From positions 171,360,744 through 171,424,743 of the forward strand of contig OZ024743.1 in NCBI GenBank assembly GCA_964016885.1: a DNA stretch of 64,000 bases, in the 5' to 3' direction. The notes beneath the pieces were generated by a model. It was not told the DNA's origin. It did not search any database and saw only the letters and a program-made list of their open reading frames with translations. Both the position numbers and the translations under genes were made by a program. The DNA comes from Eledone cirrhosa. Taxonomy: Eukaryota; Mollusca; Cephalopoda; Octopoda; Eledonidae. Within the stretch, counting starts at the first letter, position 1. Each line of letters begins with the position of its first letter. Of the stretch, positions 1-10,462 are shown one piece after another.

Positions 1-1440
1 TGCAATGACCAGTTCAGCAGGCCAAATGTTGGCGTTAGAATTGGCACAGCATAAGTATTGTGGGCAATGTATTTGTTGTACGCTGACAATTCTGATGACC
101 ATATTTTCTTTACTCTTCTGAGGTATTCAGTTCTGGTTCTCTCCTTATTTATGGGTCCATCATATCTGACATTCTCATCCTGTCGAAGATATCTGTAGTT
201 GTCACCTGACTGCAGAGGTTGTATTGTCAGGCCGTTCATCTCTATATTTCTAAAGGAGGGCACAGCTCTTCCACGTTTTACTGCCAAATATGCACATTTG
301 GACTCACCAAATTTCATTTTGATGTCTGTTGAAAATTGTGTAATGAGGTCCAATTGTTTCTTGATGTCATTGATATTTGGCCCATACAACTTCAGGTCAT
401 CAACAAAGAAAAGATGGGAGATACTTCTGGACCCACTTCTTTGTCCACCTTGTTTCCTGAGTAGGTAAGATAGTGGATTTAGTGAGAGAACGAAGAGTAG
501 CACTGACAAGCTATCACCCTGAAAGATGCCCTTCAGGTAATGTATCTTATCAGTCTTAAATTGCTCCTTCTCACCTCTAAGGATCAAATTGGTGTACCAG
601 TTCTTGGTCAGGCGTTCAACAGCAGCTACCAATGGTTGTGGGACTTTGGCTAACTGTAAAGCCTTAATAATCCACCCATGAGGTACACTATCAAATGCTT
701 TTTGATAGTCCAGCCACACGACAGTCATGTTTCTGCGATTCTTTGTTGTTTTTTCCTGAATCATTTTATTATTTAGTAGGTGATCTATGCAACCTCACAC
801 CTCCCTCTTTCCACCAGCTTGCTCAGGTGTTATGATGTTGTTGGTAGCACAGTGATCCTGTAAGAACAGGTTAAGGCACCCAGTATATAATTTATAAATG
901 ATGTTTTGGCAGGCTATTGGGTGGTAATTTTTAGCAAGGGTGGTTTGGCTATTTTGGCTATTTTGGCTATTTTTGGCTATTTTGTGTGCCTTTAATGGTT
1001 TCTGTAAACAGCCGTATGAAATCTTGTGGATAGAAAGTGAAATTCTTCAACCAGTATCCTGTAATGAGGTCTGAGCCTGGTGATTTCCTATTCGACATTT
1101 TCTGTAGAGCTGTTTCCAGTATTGACCCATCTATGTCATATTGTTTTGTCTGGACATGTTGGCAGTAGTCCTGTTCCAGTTCTTTTAGCCAATTAGTTTG
1201 TCTCTTGAATCCGTCATCCGTTTTCCATACAGATCTCCAGTAGCTCTCAACCTATTTTGAAGGGGTGTCATTTACAGGGATTGAGCTTTTGCCACCGAAG
1301 CTGCGATAAACTGATTTAGGATCTCTGGCAAACAATCTATTTAGCACTTGTCGTTTATGTGCTGTTGACTTATATTTTAGTCTTTCTGTTGTAGCTGTGA
1401 GTTGTTGTTTTTTTAATTTCGCATCCACGCTGGTTCAGGC
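1..1440 (-). pseudogene. F0: R4/Dong-like LINE reverse transcriptase, runs off left edge
   Basis: Read on the minus strand, this stretch encodes a reverse transcriptase of a restriction-like-endonuclease LINE, copying element RNA at a cut target site. Visible landmarks, 5' to 3': SNRKSPGSDLITGYWLKNF near 1080, the Asp-bearing palm motif VWLDYQKAFDSVPHGWI near 700, KGIFQGDSLSVLLFVLSLNP near 500, and catalytic HLFFVDDLKLYG near 400. The thumb continues to base 1, so the zinc-finger and nuclease end lie outside the window. An in-frame TGA sits near 808 at a position where relatives suggest Trp, and a small ttggctatt expansion at 945-985 breaks the frame. The family is related to copies A-E at 22-41 kb but is clearly divergent. 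The R4/Dong assignment is from remembered motif order, not a tree. Confidence 0.75.
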
Positions 1441-1556
1441 TTTTTGTTTGTATCTTGATAGCGTGGTTTTAGATGTGTGTTATATGATAACAATGTGACA
1501 GCTGAAACATATAACAAAATGTTAAGCGTTTCAAATGTCGTTTCTACACCTTTAGA

Positions 1557-2195
1557 TCATATAGCCTTCAGATAATTGCCAGCTATTTCGTTCACCGCTT
1601 CCAATTCCAATTTAGTGGGTTCTTTACTGATTCTGGTGTTGTATGGTCTGTCACTCACATTAAGGCTGTGTATCTCTTGAAACATATCGTCCCATATCAC
1701 TTGTAAGATGTCCACAAGTTTTTGGTGTTCTGTTTGTACAGTAGAGTCATGCATTTCAGCCTCGTTGTTGATGTGGTGACAGTTACTACTAGAGTTAGCT
1801 GACCATTCTCGCTGTTCTTCAGTGGAAGTGGGATGGATTTCAGCAAAATTGTTGGTGAGCTGTTCACTGTTAGATTTAGCTGGCCATTCTCTTTGTCTGT
1901 CAGTGGAAGTGGGGTGGTTGTCTACAAGGGCTGTATTTGTAGTATCACTCAATTCCGTTAGATGTATCAATTTACATCTAATGATACGTTTTGCCTGTTC
2001 ATTTAAATGCTTTGGAGAAAAGTCTAATTCTGGGTGTTTGGAGTTCCATAAAGTGTTTAGCCTTTGCATAAAACCGAAATTTGGGGGTTCAGATTGTTTG
2101 TATGCTTCATATAATTCTTTGTTAAGCTCGTAGCTCCACTGTGTACAACGGTTGTAGTTGCGATTTGGTCGAAGGAGACTTGTACTTTTTGCCAT
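1557..2195 (-). CDS. F0: N-terminal part of the R4/Dong-like LINE polyprotein (212 aa)
   Basis: An open frame starts with MAKSTSLLRPNRNYN and ends at a stop before the RT region. It aligns by eye with the N-terminus of copy A (22746-23660): both have an R-N-x-W-x-x-ELN segment, a 'LNTLWNSK'/'MHNIWNEI' block, a 'QAKRIIR'/'QARVIRT' block, a low-complexity acidic/serine middle with a near-duplicated HPTSTxxQREW segment (about residues 90-130), and a 'LVDILQVIWDDM'/'LVDILNLVVDEL' block. In intact relatives this domain is fused to the RT, so the stop at 1557 probably marks a break rather than a true end. The function of this N-terminal domain is unknown to me; nucleic-acid binding is a guess. Confidence 0.6.
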   Translation of the reverse strand: MAKSTSLLRPNRNYNRCTQWSYELNKELYEAYKQSEPPNFGFMQRLNTLWNSKHPELDFSPKHLNEQAKRIIRCKLIHLTELSDTTNTALVDNHPTSTDRQREWPAKSNSEQLTNNFAEIHPTSTEEQREWSANSSSNCHHINNEAEMHDSTVQTEHQKLVDILQVIWDDMFQEIHSLNVSDRPYNTRISKEPTKLELEAVNEIAGNYLKAI

Positions 2196-2374
2196 GATGA
2201 GTTCGTCTATTCGCTAATATTTCGTATTTATTTTTCAAAATAGTCGATGATCTTTTTAAAAGTTTCGACAAAATTCTGTCAGAATCAAATTTAAAGTTAT
2301 TCACAGCTTGGGTAATATTTCTTTTCGGTTAGTTTTTAATTCTACAACTGTGTTTTAAACGTTGTTCTTGAATC

Positions 2375-2706
2375 TTTTGAATCGAGAACAAAAAGAACCG
2401 TTACTTAGTATATTTCTTTATGAATGTAATATAATATAACAACGCTGTATTTATATGTTAAAGTTTATGTATCATTCATATAAATAGGTGTTCTACAACT
2501 TATTCACAACATATTCACAGTTTAAACACTTATGTTTTTGTTTCTGAATCGAAAACGATACTTGTATATTTCTTTATAAATGTAATATAACAACGTTGCA
2601 TTTGTATGTTAAAGTGTATGTATCGTTCATATATCATAAGTGTATCTATCGTTCATATAAATAGGTGTTTTACAACACACTTACAGTTCAAACACTTATG
2701 TAAAAT
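2375..2706 (-). repeat. Two tandem ~165-bp monomers upstream of F0
   Basis: Two imperfect direct copies (about 2375-2539 and 2540-2706) share the segments atatttctttat, aacaacg, gttaaagt, cattcatataaataggtgtt and cacttatgt. They lie just upstream (in element sense) of the F0 reading frame, so they may be 5'-UTR/promoter monomers, as seen in tandem at copy E (35850-37230). The second copy has an extra duplication of the 'atcgttcatat' segment. The remaining bases 2707-2826 are AT-rich with nothing I recognise. Confidence 0.5.
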
Positions 2707-2826
2707 TATTGTATGTAATCTTACCGCGTAATGTAGCTCAACTTTTTCCAATATATGGTATGTTGCCTTCATGTAAGCCGTAATTACACACGTCCGATTA
2801 TCGGACACTGACCACAACGGTCGCCA

Positions 2827-3045
<219 letters not shown>

Positions 3046-3292
3046 TAGATATATTTCTTTATTAGCCACAGGGGCACAAAAGAAGGGGACAAATACAAAG
3101 GGGGAAGTTTACATACAATAAAAACGTGTAAAATGTTATCACAAATGGAATTTAAAAAGTTAGTCGATTTTCCCCAATAGAGGGAGACAGTTTATATGGG
3201 TAACACATACCCCCGAAAAAAAATGTGCAACCCTCATCTCCAGGAGTACGAAGAGTTTGTACTTCTTTCCTCTCCTCCTCCTTTTCCCCAAC

Positions 3293-6200
3293 CTACAGGC
3301 TAATATAGAGAGAAGGCCCATTCACTCGGGCCATTCTCGCCACTTTCACCCACCTTTCATAAAACTTGCTGGGGTACAGCACCTCTCTCTCCATCCTGAT
3401 TCTTCTTCCAAAGTGGTATTTGAAAAAAAGAATCAGTTGTTGGCCGGAGAGAAAGGTGTCTGACCTCAGCCCTTTCAACCTTGTCCACCATACAACCTCT
3501 TTCGCCATAGCTATCACACAAAGGAAAACCGCCTCTCCTTCGTTTTTGAAGGAGGGTGGTGGTTTGATCATGACAATGGATTCGGTGGTCAACTGGATTG
3601 GTCCCACCCGCGACAATAGTCGTTCTACATAGCCCCACAGGTCAGTGACGCCCGGGCAGTGTATGAATGCGTTCGCGACGGTTTCTTCGTCTCGCACGCA
3701 CCTCGGACAGATCTTTTTTGCAGGGTCCCTGCCCGGGCGCCCATGTCTGTAGAGCTTGTCTCGAACTGGTAGAGCTCCTCGGTAGCACTGCCAGGCCAGG
3801 GACTTTTGGAAGTTGTCCATCGGTCCTGGGCGGAAGGTCCTACCTAACAGACTGGCCAGTTCATCTTCCTCTACGCCGAGAGTTTCACCGAGCGCGTCGT
3901 CGCACTTGCTGCGGACCAACCCTCTATAGAATGACGAAGTGGAGTCTCCACTGATCGCCGGGTCCGCCTGCCAGAGGGCTGTGAGCGCCTGAGCACATTC
4001 GATGTGCCAGTCGCCCATTTTCCTAGGTCTTTGCTTGACCCAGGACTGCAGCTCGGTCAGCGAGACGAGTCGTGGGAAGGCTCGCCTCACGAACGGGGCC
4101 CACACCGGTTGTCCGGTGAGGAATACGTAGAGATGTCGCAGCCTGAGCGCGTGTTTGCGCATCGTCAACCACGGCATCCCCAGCCCTCCTTTAGAAGGGT
4201 GTTGGCAGCAGATGGATCTTCTCACCAAAGGAGCCCGCCTCTTCCAAAGGAATCGGAAGAGCGCGCGCTCCATTTTGGCGAGCGTTTTGGCTGGACAAGG
4301 CACGACGGTCAAGCGGTAGTAGATGGCGGACGCTATAAAAGTGTTCGCCACCTCCGCTCGACCTTTCAAGGATAGTTTGCACTCGGCCCACTTATGGGTG
4401 AGTGCAAACACCTTGGCCGTCACTTCGTTCCAGTTCTTCTCCACCTGGAGGTCCGGACCAAACCAGACCCCGAGCAGCTTTACCGGTCCTTCCGTCCAGC
4501 GCCCGACGACGCCATCGGAAGGCATCGGTCTGCCTCTCCACGATCCGAGTTGCAAACCGATGGACTTGTCCCGGTTCAGCTTCGCTCCTGTGACACTTTC
4601 GTATTCCTTCAATAAGGTGCCGACTTCCTCGATTTGCGAGGCGCTCGACACCATTACTGTCATGTCGTCGGCGTAGGCCGACGCCGCTTTCCGCAGTCCC
4701 AGTTCCAGAGGGATGCCCTGAAATAGCTCCAACTTCCGCAGTAGTGGCTCGAGAGTCAGTACGTACAGAAGGGAGGAGAGAGGGCATCCCTGTCGAATGG
4801 ATCGCGTAATATGGAACGGATCCGAGAGGTAGCCGTTCACCTTGACCCTTGAGCAGATGTTGCTGTTGTGCATTGCAGCAATCCAGCCCCTGAACACGGG
4901 TCCGAAGCCTGCCGCCTCGAGCACCGCATCCAGGTAACGATGGTCAACCCTATCGAAAGCCTTAGACTGATCCAAGTTGATCAGGGCCCCACCGAAGCCG
5001 GGTTTACACCCTACCCTCTCTATGATGTATCGCATGAGGTGGAGGTTGTCGTGTATGGACCTGGTCGGGATTGCGCATGTCTGCGCTTCTCCCACCAGGT
5101 TCTCGACGACAAGCGCCAGCCTCTTTGCCAACACCTTGGCCAAAATCTGTAACTCTGTGTTTAACAGAGTTATGGGCCGGAAGTTGCCTATGTCATCCCC
5201 CTTATTCTCGTCCTTCCTGATTAGTGTGACCACGCCCCCGGTTACAGAACTGGGAATTCTCCCGTTCTGTTGCCAGTTGCAGTAGACTGCTTCCAGGAGA
5301 CGGGAGAATAAGTCCGGCATTGCTACGTAAAATTCGTAGGGTAGACCGTCGAGACCTGGAGATTTGCGTTTGCCGCATTGGCTCAGCGCGTCCCCTATCC
5401 CAGTGGCTGAAATTGGCTTTTCGCAGAACTTTGCCTCGCTGTCCGAGAGTCGCGGTAGGCCGTCGAGGTATGGACCGAAATCCATAGCCTCTCCCGGCGC
5501 GCCGCTCCCCCCGAACAGCCGAGCAAAGTGCCGCTGAAAAGCCGCACACATCTGCTTCGGCTCACGTAAACGCTTTGGTCCTTCAAAGACCGAATCGTGG
5601 ACTTGTTGCCACTTTTTGCCTCCGTCACTCGGGCCCAGCTAACAGCTTTGGCTCCCTCGTTTCCCAGAGCACGTATTTTGCTTCTGACAACGCAGCCCTC
5701 GTGCTTTGCGTCGAAGAACTGATTCAAGGCCGTTCTCGTTGCTAGCACGCTGGCTACGTTGCCACTTCTAATTGCCTCTTCTACTTTATCTACCAGTTCC
5801 TTCTCGGTTCTATTTCTACCTAACGCTAATTCTTTACTAAAAACTATCGAGTCTAATCTAACTGCCCTCTTGAGAGAGTACCACCATCTGTTGTTGACAA
5901 TGGCCCCTGTCAAGTGCTGTTTAACTAAAGTGCTAATCCGTCCACTGTAGGCTTTGCTTGTCGGTAACGACAAGTTCAGCTTCCAGTAGCCGGGTCCTTG
6001 TCTATGGGTTCTATCAAGGTTGGCCATGCAGGTCACTAGTTTGTGATCTGAATAGGCAACCATGAACATTTGTGGACAGCTTAACATGTCCCTATCCTTA
6101 TTTCTAACTAGAACCCTATCTAGGTACGATCTAGATGTTCCGCTACGATTACTCCAAGTCCACAGTGGCGCAGTCGGAAAATCTAGTCGATATCTATCGG

Positions 6201-6723
6201 CCAGGTCAAATCGGTCGATTAACTGTTTGAGGCTGTTACACCCCCCTTTATCGGGACATGCTCCCACATAGTCCCAACGTGCATCTACGATTCCATTCCA
6301 GTCCCCCACTAAAAGCAAGGAGCGGGACGTTCCCAGAAAAGTCTCTAGACGTTTGAAGAAGTCTGGCCGCGGTGTCCCGGATGGGGCATATGCGGCCACC
6401 AGCCTGAAGGCTCCACCTTCACTACCGTCAACGTCTAGGACCACTAGTCGACCCTCCGGGTCCAGATGTACCGTCTGTGTTACGAGGCCCTGGTGTTTCC
6501 GCAGCAAAACGGAAACTCCGCCCCCACCCGCCGGTTGACAGAGAGATGCGTAGATCTCAAAGTCATCGAAGATGGGGTCCAGCTGTCGCTCGCCGTGGAT
6601 CCTGGACTCGCAAATGGCTACCACATCCATACTGTGCGACCTGAGGTCGTTTAAGAGTTTGCCCTGCTTCCAGGGCATCCCCAGGCTGCGTACGTTCACA
6701 CATCCAACTCTTACATTGGCCAT
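3293..6723 (-). pseudogene. E1 ORF2: APE endonuclease-reverse transcriptase with one frameshift
   Basis: ORF2 performs target-primed reverse transcription. It starts at an ATG in context CACCAACATGGCC (6723). The endonuclease is in residues 1 to about 230, with the catalytic Glu in AICESRI, LVGDWNGIVDARWDYVG and AYSDHKLV. The RT follows with RPITLLNTELQILAKVLAKR, INLDQSKAFDRVDH, RQGCPLSSLLYVL and catalytic SAYADDMTVMV (near 4670). A C-terminal Cys/His motif CPRCVRDEETVANAFIHC lies near 3690. The frame is open from 6723 to 5395 and, after one frameshift near 5560, from 5551 to 3293, together about 1,140 codons, so this is the least damaged complete ORF2 in the window. The GC-rich codon use contrasts with the AT-rich surroundings. 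The Tx1/L1-group call rests on motif resemblance. Confidence 0.85.
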
Positions 6724-6756
6724 GTTGGTGCTTAAAAGTTAAAAGAGGAAAAGAGA

Positions 6757-7150
6757 TTACTCATCCTTCGCCTCCTGGGGACCAGGCCGCATGATTTCCA
6801 TGGGGGTGTTGGAGGGGTTGTCTGGATGGGTGGTGGTTTCCGGCGGGGTGGGGACGCAGATGTTTGGTGGGGTGGGGTCTGGTGGGATGGGGGTATCTGG
6901 GGTGGGGAGGCATTTGAGAAGGACGCGGTTGAGTGGTTTCACGCAGGAATTACCCACATCCTTCTCAAATGTTTCTTTTAGGGACCTATAAGTTTGTATA
7001 GGGACCCTAATCAGTTTTAGGTTCAGTTTTTTGCTATTTTTAATAGAGTGGGCGAAAGTTTTCCCTTCGTTGAAAACCGAAGGGTCGTTCGTGATGGTCT
7101 CCATTAGTGTTTTGTTTTCAGTGTTTATGTAAGTGTAAGTGTAATTTTCT
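6757..7150 (-). pseudogene. E1 ORF1 C-terminal fragment
   Basis: The frame ending at 6757 carries NTENKTLMETIT, KLNLKLIRVPIQTYRSLKE, DVGNSCVKPLNRVLLK and a proline-rich tail. The same order occurs at the end of E5 ORF1 (62770-63054: NTNNKSLMEVIS, HLKLIRVSMETYKDLK, DVGNPCHKPINRVLLK), which identifies it. The open frame extends to 7233, but the part beyond about 7150 is translated GATA repeat and flank. The N-terminal and zinc-knuckle parts are absent through 5' truncation. The stop lies about 33 nt before the ORF2 ATG. Confidence 0.75.
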
Positions 7151-7276
7151 TGATATATAGATAGATAGATAGATAGATAACGAAGGAAATGTGGTAAGGA
7201 ACCAGATGGAGCATAACGCACCAAAGTACTCAATACTTAGGGTAGTAGAGTGGGTAATAGGAACGAGTAGGACCCC

Positions 7277-7347
7277 AACGGCTGAGCTCAAGCCGTTTCG
7301 ACGGCTAATTCAGAATTTGCCGTAGAAACGGCTTCAGCTCAGCCGTT
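7277..7347. repeat. 23-bp inverted repeat (hairpin) beside a TA array
   Basis: Bases 7277-7299 (aacggctgagctcaagccgt...) are the near-exact reverse complement of 7325-7347, with a 25-nt interior that is itself partly self-complementary (gacggc/gccgt). It looks like the end of a foldback/MITE-type repeat. It is flanked on the right by (TA)n and on the left by the 5' flank of E1. Confidence 0.7.
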
Positions 7348-7499
<152 letters not shown>

Positions 7500-8144
7500 C
7501 CACGGCGCCAAGCTATATATTAACGTGAAATTAATACTCACTCATGTATAAAACTAGTTAAAAACTTAAAGAAATATACCCAATACTTCGTATCTCAAAC
7601 AATTATGTGGTTTATAAAATATTTATCTAATATCTGCTCCCCCGTATAAAACCTATTGCGTGGATTTAAACACATTCAAACAATATTTGGATATTGCTGT
7701 ATAAGAAGATCTCAAACGAGCGGACATTACAGCAAGAAACACATATGAAGGAAGCATCTCCACACACCATAGAACGCAAGCCGCATCAGCATTGATAAAA
7801 GAAGTGCACTACCACGATCAAAGCCAGTCGCCTTCAACATCTCCAATATCCGCAGTTTCCGGACAGCCATCTTCTTCTGCAAAATCGGGAATAGTGCACC
7901 CCACATAAGGTAGAATGGCTGATGTGACGGGTGTCGCTTACTGCTCTCCGCGGAATTACTTTCGCCATGTTGTCTGCAAACAGTCAAAAGTGTAGAATAT
8001 TTGCCACCCCTTTTCCCATTTTCCTTATTTAATTTTCCTATGTTTTCTCCATTCTTTTAATACTTTCATCATTGTATACCTCTGTTCAATAGTGAATTTA
8101 TTCCAAATATAAACAAGAACTATCGAGTAAATAAGTAAAATGGT
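7500..8144. other. AT-rich stretch with no recognisable feature
   Basis: An 86-codon minus-strand frame (7727-7987) shows no motif I recognise and no repeat partner in the window. I assign nothing here. Confidence 0.5.
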
Positions 8145-8322
8145 CTATAATCTGATTTAGGCATAAGGCCAACAATTTATGAGAGGGGAATGTCGATTAA
8201 ATGGACCCTAAAGGGCAAAGCTAACCTCAGTGGGATTTGAATTCAGAACGTAAAGGGACGTAACTCTGCCGCTGCAAAGCATGTTGTCCGACGCTCTACC
8301 GATACTGTCAACTCACCTCCCT
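8145..8322 (-). repeat. Degenerate tRNA-derived cephalopod SINE
   Basis: In minus-strand sense it begins with a box-A-like GACAGTATCGGTAGAGCG (about 8305-8285), followed by a box-B-like GAATTCAAATCCCACTGAGG near 8230 and the SINE body (GTTGGCCTTATGCC near 8170). It is diverged from the younger copies at 36.6 and 53.3 kb. No target duplication was evident. Confidence 0.7.
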
Positions 8323-8828
8323 CAAAATAGTCTATATAAAAGAAACTTGTTTTACTTTTGTCCAGTATTCATCCAGTCTTTGAACATCTTAGTGGCATAT
8401 TCCACTGCTTCCGGAATTTCTAGATTGCATGCTGCATTTAATATCAACCTTCTCATATACCTGTTGAAAGAGAGGGGGAGACAAAGAAAGAGAGAAAGAG
8501 GATGAGCAGTAGTATGCTTGCAGTTGCACAAACAAATATATATATATATAATTCACATAAAATATATAGAAACTTATAGTGTTAATGAATGTTAATTTTT
8601 CTTTTATTTGTATATCTCATGTAAATGTTTCTCATAAAAATATGAAAGATTGCTACACACAAATATTTATACCTTCTTGTGTAATATATATAGACGCACA
8701 ATCATTTACAAAATCTCTATAGGTTTGTCATTTAAAGGTTGTACTCAGCGGAGTTTTGTACTATACCTGTGTAAACATTGTGTCTGAAAAGTATGTAAGC
8801 ATTTACAAGGAAACAGTCTATTTGGACG
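8323..8828. other. AT-rich stretch with no recognisable feature
   Basis: This holds a purine-rich patch (8465-8505) and a short TA run (8535-8550). I see no coding or structural signal. Confidence 0.5.
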
Positions 8829-8946
8829 CAATGTGGCTGAATGGTTAAGAAGTTCGATTCACAATCTTTAAGGTCGCGGCAACTCCGTAGCATTTTAAGC
8901 AAATATCATTCTCCATAGTCAATGGCTTTTAATACGACTGCCAGTA
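8829..8946 (+). repeat. tRNA-like SINE head
   Basis: The segment gtggctgaatggttaaga followed by gttcgattcacaatc resembles a tRNA box A and loop, and 'ggtcgcggcaactccg' follows. It is probably the head of another SINE type, since it lacks a complete cloverleaf. It leads directly into the 81-nt palindrome. Confidence 0.4.
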
Positions 8947-9027
8947 AAATTTCCTTTCCCCAAAATGGCAGAGCCTCTGTTCAAATTTGAACAGAGGGTT
9001 TGCCATTTTTAGGGGGAAAGGAAATTT
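8947..9027. repeat. Near-perfect 81-nt palindrome
   Basis: The sequence reads aaatttcctttcccc...ctctgttc on the left and the reverse complement on the right, meeting at the self-complementary aaattt near 8987. The stem is about 36 bp with only two or three small mismatches or bulges. No loop longer than a few nucleotides is needed. It lies between two SINE-like segments. Confidence 0.85.
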
Positions 9028-9029
9028 GA

Positions 9030-9187
9030 TTAAATCAATCCCACTATTCAACTGATACTTTACTTTAGTGACCCCGGTAAAATCAAAAGCAAAGTTGACT
9101 TCGGATGGATTTGAACTCAGAACATTAAGACCCGTAACTAAATAAAGGAAAGCATTTTGTCCAACGTTCTAACGACTCTATGAATAC
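9030..9187 (-). repeat. Degenerate cephalopod SINE
   Basis: The minus-strand body contains GAGTTCAAATCCATCCGAAG (box-B region, about 9120-9101), an 'aactttgcttttgattttaccgggg' type core and 'aaagtatcag'. It is more diverged than the copy at 36.6 kb. Confidence 0.6.
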
Positions 9188-9398
9188 ACTAACTTTTGGA
9201 GTGATACAATAATGCTAATATTAGAGAAAAACACAAAATGTAAGAATAAAAATATGTAGGATAAAGCTATAGTGACTAATTGAGGTAGAGACTGCATAAG
9301 TTTACAATAGGCTGTTAGTCATTATTTACTTAAACTCTTTAAGCAGGCCGAGTTCATCGACAGTATACCTTTAATCATGCAGATGTACACTACTGCTG

Positions 9399-9407
9399 CT
9401 GCTGTTG

Positions 9408-9451
<44 letters not shown>

Positions 9452-9474
9452 TCTTCTTCTTCTTCTTCTTCTTG
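9399..9474. repeat. (TAC)n-(TTC)n trinucleotide array
   Basis: Runs of tgc/tac, tac and then ttc triplets lie upstream of the minisatellite. Bases 9188-9398 hold nothing recognisable. Confidence 0.9.
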
Positions 9475-9581
9475 AGAGGGTAATGGGGGCAGGGTCCTCA
9501 AACGTACCTTCCAGAGAGTCCAATCAGAAGTAACTGCTTCTAAATGATCCGGCTGGATCCTCAAATAAGAGTAACCTGGCT

Positions 9582-10172
9582 CATGGATATTATCCAACCA
9601 TCTTGCTCCATGGATATTATCCAACCATCTTGCTCCATGGATATTATCCAACCATCTTGCTCCATGGATATTATCCAACCATCTTGCTCCATGGATATTA
9701 TCCAACCATCTTGCTCCATGGATATTATCCAACCATCTTGCTCCATGGATATTATCCAACCATCTTGCTCCATGGATATTATCCAACCATCTTGCTCCAT
9801 GGATATTATCCAACCATCTTGCTCCATGGATATTATCCAACCATCTTGCTCCATGGATATTATCCAACCATCTTGCTCCATGGATATTATCCAACCATCT
9901 TGCTCCATGGATATTATCCAACCATCTTGCTCCATGGATATTATCCAACCATCTTGCTCCATGGATATTATCCAACCATCTTGCTCCATGGATATTATCC
10001 AACCATCTTGCTCCATGGATATTATCCAACCATCTTGCTCCATGGATATTATCCAACCATCTTGCTCCATGGATATTATCCAACCATCTTGCTCCATGGA
10101 TATTATCCAACCATCTTGCTCCATGGATATTATCCAACCATCTTGCTCCATGGATATTATCCAACCATCTTG
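9582..10172. repeat. 27-bp minisatellite, 21.9 copies, essentially identical
   Basis: The unit begins CATGGATATTATCC and repeats with exact 27-nt spacing from 9582 to 10148 (21 units), plus a 24-nt partial unit to 10172. I saw no substitutions between units. Because 27 is a multiple of three and the unit has no stop in several frames, at least two forward and two reverse frames stay open across the array (peptide repeats MDIIQPSCS, LHGYYPTIL, DNIHGARWL and GWIISMEQD). This is a property of the tandem repeat and not evidence of a protein. Confidence 0.98.
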
Positions 10173-10189
10173 ACTTTGTGGAAGTTTAG

Positions 10190-10462
10190 ACTGGATTGGA
10201 TCCGGGTGCTTCACATCTACCATTTGCTGTGGTTTATATGTTGTTAGGTCTGCTATGGCACCTTTACATTGTGGATGAGCGTCGTGTTATTTGTGAAGCA
10301 GAGATCCAAGACATTCTCACCTCTTGGTGGGTGTAGCATCATTTTCCCCATATACAGCGTGTAAGGTCCAACAGGGATTCTGTCTGTCTATGTTCATGTG
10401 GTGTCATTCCTGAGAGGCCATTTCACCTTGGGGAGGTAAATGTCTCCCATCAGTAGCATGTT
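10190..10462 (-). pseudogene. Scrap of an APE-type LINE endonuclease
   Basis: In minus-strand sense it reads LNMLLMGDIYLPKVKWPLRN near 10440 and RGENVLDLCFTNN near 10310. This is the pattern (MGD-F/Y-xxPxVxW ... R-x-x-LDL-x-FTN) of APE endonucleases in CR1/Jockey-like LINEs. Several stops interrupt it. It differs from the Tx1-like endonuclease of E2, which begins immediately to the right, so the junction near 10463 joins two unrelated elements. Confidence 0.55.

Noticed and set aside
3357..6654. Many 60-130 codon frames on both strands within E1
   Set aside because: GC-rich ORF2 sequence yields spurious open frames; only the frames carrying endonuclease and RT motifs are kept.
8829..8885. 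A possible tRNA gene
   Set aside because: Box-A-like and loop-like words are present but no complete cloverleaf or acceptor stem can be drawn; a SINE head fits better.
9582..10172. Resemblance to a CRISPR array because of short regular repeats
   Set aside because: Repeats are directly contiguous with no variable spacers, no cas genes are present, and the window is eukaryotic.
9322..10247. Four overlapping 209-280 codon frames on both strands
   Set aside because: All arise from one 27-bp tandem unit that happens to lack stops; there is no start context, domain or flanking coding sequence.
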